The notes beneath the pieces are model-generated. The model did no database searches, was not told where the DNA came from, and worked only from the letters and a program-made list of their open reading frames with translations. Below, piece after piece: positions 6,680 to 9,374 of a stretch of 9,374 nucleotides of DNA; the first letter of the stretch is position 1, and each line of letters opens with the position of its first letter. The DNA is from Ignavibacteriales bacterium (GTDB lineage: Bacteria > Bacteroidota > Ignavibacteria > Ignavibacteriales > Ignavibacteriaceae), in contig PLNZ01000358.1 of assembly GCA_003142915.1 (NCBI GenBank), forward strand, positions 5,189 to 14,562, read 5' to 3'. The position numbers were made by a program, and so were the translations under genes.

Positions 6680-8416
6680 TTATTTCATTAGAATCATTTT
6701 CTTAGCTGATACAAAGGTACCTGCTTCAATTCTATAAATATAAACGCCTGAAGCTAATTTACTTGCATCGAACTGATATGTATAGCTTCCCGCTTGCATA
6801 AAGCTATTTACAACCGAAGCCACTTTCTGGCCAAGAACGTTATAAATTGACAATGTTACATTAGAAGGCTTTTCCAATGAGAAATTAATAACAGTGCTTG
6901 GGTTGAATGGGTTGGGGTAGTTTTGTGATAATGAATATGTATGCGGCACATTAGTTATTGTTTTAACTCCGGTCTGTGTACCTGTAAACCAGTATGGATC
7001 GCCCATCTTCAAACCATCAGTTGTCGTAAATGTAGCGGTATAAATTAAATCACCTGAAGTAAATTCAGGAGTGGGAAATTTTGGAAGTGCACTACCTGAT
7101 GATCTCTGATATGCGAAATACTGGGTTGTTGCAGTTGAGGTCCTAATTGCACTTATCCAGGCAAGAAGACCAACACCATCACCGGTAGCTCCAGCATCCA
7201 TTGCTTTTATTGAGGCACCAAATCCGGGGTCTGCGCCCACTACATTTCGTGATTGAACAAGATTCGGGTACGCTGCAGTATTTGCAAACATAGCAGCTGT
7301 TTCAGTGTTCATGAATTCAGGAACAAAAATTGAATCTGCATAAGCATTAGTTCCAACTACGGCTGTTGTATCGTTAATAGAAGCATATAAAGTTAATAGA
7401 TCTGCAGAATTGAAGAAAACATTATTCTTTACTGTAATTTTTCTTGAAGCTTCAACGGCAGCAGCAGCAGCGCCGGTATCCGGGCCTGTAAAAGTAAAAC
7501 CAGCATAAACAGCATTTTGTGAATCTACAGGAGCATAATCAAATACTGCCGCAACTCGAGGGCCTCCAGGGCCTAAGTAGTTCCACTTTCCATAATATTC
7601 ACCTTCGTTGTCAGAAACCGCAAACTGATTATAGAAAATATTATTTTCAACTACCGCATTAGTCATTTGCTCTGTCCATACCGGACCTTTACAGCCATCT
7701 ACCATAGTATTATGATTAAATTCAAAATACGGTACGAATACGTTTGCAAGTACCGGGCCTTCTGCTACACCAAGAAAAGTGTTGAAATTGAATATGACAG
7801 TGTCACAAGGAACTCCCAATGAACGAAGAGATTCAGGAATGTAATATTGACCATCTCCCTCAACGCCATTTCTGAATTCCGAATTTGTAATTAAGAATTT
7901 ATCCCATTTCGCATTTGTTGCGATATCAAATTGGGTGAAATCGTCAAATACGCATTGGTTCACAATAAGATCTACACTATCTGCAGCAACCTGCACACCT
8001 TGTCCTGCTGATGTGTTAACCAGGCCATTAGGAGCAACACCCAGCAGATAAAGACCCTGCAGTACTACTTTAGTTTGAAATCCGGTGAATTCCCATTGGA
8101 TACCTGTAATTGCACCACTTGAAAGAACATCTGACTGGACAACGGGTCGCTGTCCTGTCTCCGAAGGGATACCAAGAATAGTTACACTGTTGGCTATATT
8201 AACAGTAGCATCCAACAAATATGATACATCAGTCTCGGTAAGTTCATAAACCGAGTGAGGTGTACTACTACTTTGATCGGCAGTAATAACCTGATCAAGG
8301 GTCTGTGAAATGTTTGAAAGGACAACGAGCGTATCGCTTGAAGCAAACGATTGCCTTGGTATAAACAAGAACACAATCATCACAATAAGTGATATTGTTC
8401 TGAATAAAGCTTTCAT
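6680..8416 (-). CDS. Secreted beta-helix-like protein with T9SS type A sorting domain
   Basis: This 578-residue exported protein has no assignable enzymatic function. Residues 1-26 form a signal peptide (MKALFR start, hydrophobic 8-20, cleavage near SFASS). About 30-400 looks like a right-handed parallel beta-helix of the pectate-lyase-like or DUF4957/DUF5123 type. It shows recurrent Asn-ladder turns such as FNFNTFLG (209-216), FNHNTMVD (233-240), VENNIFYNQF (256-265) and VKNNVFFNS (329-337). I see no clear catalytic set, so a polysaccharide lyase, an adhesin or a structural protein all remain possible. Residues about 493-578 are a T9SS type A domain: YSLSQNYPNPFNPST, a SIYNVLGQKV strand, then GVYIYRIEAG and a basic tail. 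T9SS cargo of this type is translocated across the outer membrane and the tail removed. The start is supported by AAGGAG seven bases upstream. It follows the receptor gene by 218 bases and has its own terminator. Confidence 0.85.
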   Translation of the reverse strand: MKALFRTISLIVMIVFLFIPRQSFASSDTLVVLSNISQTLDQVITADQSSSTPHSVYELTETDVSYLLDATVNIANSVTILGIPSETGQRPVVQSDVLSSGAITGIQWEFTGFQTKVVLQGLYLLGVAPNGLVNTSAGQGVQVAADSVDLIVNQCVFDDFTQFDIATNAKWDKFLITNSEFRNGVEGDGQYYIPESLRSLGVPCDTVIFNFNTFLGVAEGPVLANVFVPYFEFNHNTMVDGCKGPVWTEQMTNAVVENNIFYNQFAVSDNEGEYYGKWNYLGPGGPRVAAVFDYAPVDSQNAVYAGFTFTGPDTGAAAAAVEASRKITVKNNVFFNSADLLTLYASINDTTAVVGTNAYADSIFVPEFMNTETAAMFANTAAYPNLVQSRNVVGADPGFGASIKAMDAGATGDGVGLLAWISAIRTSTATTQYFAYQRSSGSALPKFPTPEFTSGDLIYTATFTTTDGLKMGDPYWFTGTQTGVKTITNVPHTYSLSQNYPNPFNPSTVINFSLEKPSNVTLSIYNVLGQKVASVVNSFMQAGSYTYQFDASKLASGVYIYRIEAGTFVSAKKMILMK

Positions 8417-8423
8417 GGAAGTA

Positions 8424-8429
8424 CTCCTT
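8424..8429 (-). promoter_or_regulatory. Shine-Dalgarno site of the T9SS beta-helix gene
   Basis: The minus strand reads AAGGAG followed by seven bases and the ATG at 8414-8416. This supports the chosen start, which also gives a well-formed signal peptide. Confidence 0.75.
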
Positions 8430-8440
8430 ATAGTTAGGGT

Positions 8441-8455
8441 TAAATAAGTTATTTA
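8441..8455. repeat. Small AT palindrome in the leader of the T9SS gene
   Basis: TAAATAAGTTATTTA has 7-bp perfect arms around one central base. It overlaps a TATAAA (minus strand, 8452-8457) that could serve as a -10 element. It could be a regulator site, but pure A/T palindromes arise easily in such DNA. Confidence 0.35.
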
Positions 8456-8465
8456 TAAGAATATT

Positions 8466-8495
8466 GATAGAATTCCATTATTTAACAATTCTATC
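8466..8495. repeat. 9-bp perfect inverted repeat upstream of the T9SS gene (candidate operator)
   Basis: Arms GATAGAATT (8466-8474) and AATTCTATC (8487-8495) are perfect reverse complements with a 12-base spacer. Arm centres are 21 bases apart, two helical turns, as expected for a dimeric regulator. It lies 50-79 bases before the start codon, just upstream of the candidate -10. No T-run follows on either strand, so it is not a standard terminator. Confidence 0.5.
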
Positions 8496-8527
8496 TTGAA
8501 ACAGAGTAACTGCAGCGAAAAAAATTT

Positions 8528-8536
8528 TCACCTCCT
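8528..8536 (-). promoter_or_regulatory. Perfect Shine-Dalgarno sequence without a recognisable gene
   Basis: The minus strand reads AGGAGGTGA, a nine-base complement of the 16S rRNA 3' end. No ATG, GTG or TTG lies at the usual spacing after it. A frame beginning with the GTG inside the motif (8529-8531) runs 17 codons to TAA at 8478-8480, but its start overlaps the motif and so could not use it normally. It may be a leader peptide with an unusual start, a remnant of a lost gene, or chance. Confidence 0.35.
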
Positions 8537-8561
8537 GACTTCTATGCCGCCATTTAATATT

Positions 8562-8615
8562 TTATTAATTATTTGTAATTATTTAATTTATTTCACTTTT
8601 ATTATTAATTATTTG
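8562..8615. repeat. Tandem 14-bp direct repeat after the receptor gene
   Basis: TTATTAATTATTTG occurs at 8562-8575 and again at 8602-8615, exactly 40 bases apart. Both copies lie in AT-only-like DNA between the receptor stop codon and the orphan Shine-Dalgarno sequence. Possible roles are paired regulator sites or an AT-rich UP-like region for the downstream gene. Local low complexity makes chance duplication possible. Confidence 0.45.
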
Positions 8616-8634
8616 AAAACTACTGCCCATAAGA

Positions 8635-9374
8635 TTATAACTTTATACGAATTCCCAGGTCAGCGGTCAACCCATAGTCCTGTTCTGCCACCGGAACGCC
8701 GGTAGGAGCCTGAATAACCTGCAAATCATTCTCACCAGTCAAATTGTTTACATCGGCATAAACTTGCATTCCATACCACGGGAGGTCCTGTTTTGCAGAA
8801 AGATCCCATCGTCTGTATGCACTGGTATTTTGTCTCAATTGAGGCCAGAAATTAACTCCTGAAAATATTTCATTTTGATAGATCAAGGAAGCCCGGATAG
8901 AGAACCCCAAATAATCGTAACCTATTGATAAATTGCCCATATCATTCGGCTGGTCTAAAAGGCTGGTTGTATATGAAGTATCAACATTTGCGTAAACCGG
9001 TTTTCGTTTCGTTCCAGTATTATTAAGGTAAGTGTACGGGTATGCTTCTTTTGAAAAGACATGCGTATAGTTAATGTTAATAACCAACCCGTCAAATGGT
9101 TTAGGTAAATACCATAAAAAAGTCTGCCAGCTAAACTCTAATCCATAATTAGTTGCCCAATTAGGGTCATTAACATAAGTAAATATCTGTAAATTAGTCT
9201 TAGGAGTTAGAGTAGACGAATTAATTAATCCAGGAGGATAGTAAGCCAGTTCAGCCGAACGGCTTGTATCCGTTACATAAAAATTATATGAATATATCAG
9301 GTTGTCAATATTCTTGAGATATCCACCAACTGAAATGAGTCCGATAGAGTTTTCATAAAATGAAAAGTTCAATG
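8635..9374 (-). CDS. TonB-dependent outer-membrane receptor, C-terminal part (enters from right edge)
   Basis: The frame is open through the right edge, so the true start lies outside; the TTG at 9370-9372 is only an internal Leu codon. The visible 246 or so codons consist of amphipathic beta-barrel strands alternating with turns, for example TNYGLEFSWQTFLWYL, GLVININYTHVF and MGNLSIGYDYLGFSIRASLIY. The end is the typical receptor finish: RRWDLSAKQ, MQVYADVNNLTGEND, then YGLTADLGIRIKL. NNLT followed by a last strand ending in G-x-R-x-K is common in TonB-dependent siderophore- or carboxypeptidase-plug-type receptors. It does not look like a SusC end. The final residue is Leu rather than the usual aromatic. 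Plug, TonB box and signal peptide are not visible, so the ligand cannot be assigned. No hairpin terminator follows the stop codon, so read-through into the T9SS gene is possible despite the 218-base gap. Confidence 0.85.
   Translation of the reverse strand, partial: LNFSFYENSIGLISVGGYLKNIDNLIYSYNFYVTDTSRSAELAYYPPGLINSSTLTPKTNLQIFTYVNDPNWATNYGLEFSWQTFLWYLPKPFDGLVININYTHVFSKEAYPYTYLNNTGTKRKPVYANVDTSYTTSLLDQPNDMGNLSIGYDYLGFSIRASLIYQNEIFSGVNFWPQLRQNTSAYRRWDLSAKQDLPWYGMQVYADVNNLTGENDLQVIQAPTGVPVAEQDYGLTADLGIRIKL

Noticed and set aside
8194..8376. 60-codon minus-strand ORF
   Set aside because: It is an alternate-frame shadow within the N-terminal part of the T9SS protein gene.
8496..8705. 69-codon plus-strand ORF
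   Set aside because: It spans the AT-rich gap and is antisense to the receptor's conserved C-terminus. Its low-complexity, Asn/Ile/Tyr-rich product looks like translated intergenic DNA.
6488..8707. Shared 10-mer GCCGGTAGGA at 6488-6497 and 8698-8707
   Set aside because: The second copy is inside conserved receptor coding sequence, and the match does not extend. Two copies of a 10-mer are likely chance.

Overview
The window reads as a chromosomal fragment of a Gram-negative bacterium of the Bacteroidota/Ignavibacteria kind. The main evidence is a type IX secretion (T9SS) type A C-terminal sorting domain with the QNYPNPFNPST motif, a TonB-dependent receptor, and AT-rich intergenic DNA. Several genes have AAGGAG-type ribosome binding sites, which fits Ignavibacteria better than typical Bacteroidia. 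The lineage is an inference, because no rRNA or housekeeping marker is present. All six genes lie on the minus strand, so transcription runs from high to low coordinates.

Upstream block (9374 to about 6620): the C-terminal part of a TonB-dependent outer-membrane receptor enters from the right edge and ends at 8635. A 218-base AT-rich gap follows. It holds a tandem 14-bp direct repeat, a perfect but apparently ownerless Shine-Dalgarno sequence, a 9-bp inverted repeat and a small AT palindrome. Next comes a 578-residue secreted protein, probably a right-handed beta-helix with a T9SS sorting domain. Its unit closes with a strong intrinsic terminator at 6620-6662.

Downstream block (6274 to 1): four tightly spaced genes form a probable chitin/chitosan-oligosaccharide operon. 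In transcription order they are an AmpG-like MFS permease, a cytoplasmic GH94 N,N'-diacetylchitobiose phosphorylase, an exported GH18 chitinase with a C-terminal Ig-like domain, and the N-terminal part of an exported GH2 enzyme resembling exo-beta-D-glucosaminidase. The GH2 gene runs off the left edge. The gaps are 31, 28 and 66 bases, with no visible terminator between genes.

Proposed logic (inference): GH18 cuts chitin oligomers to (GlcNAc)2 outside the inner membrane, and GH2 trims glucosamine from deacetylated ends. The MFS permease imports the disaccharide, and the phosphorylase splits it with phosphate into GlcNAc-1-phosphate and GlcNAc, saving an ATP. The most notable point is an AmpG-type permease directly beside a chitobiose phosphorylase, in place of the PTS or ABC importers known for chitobiose. 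No mobile element, CRISPR array or RNA gene was found.
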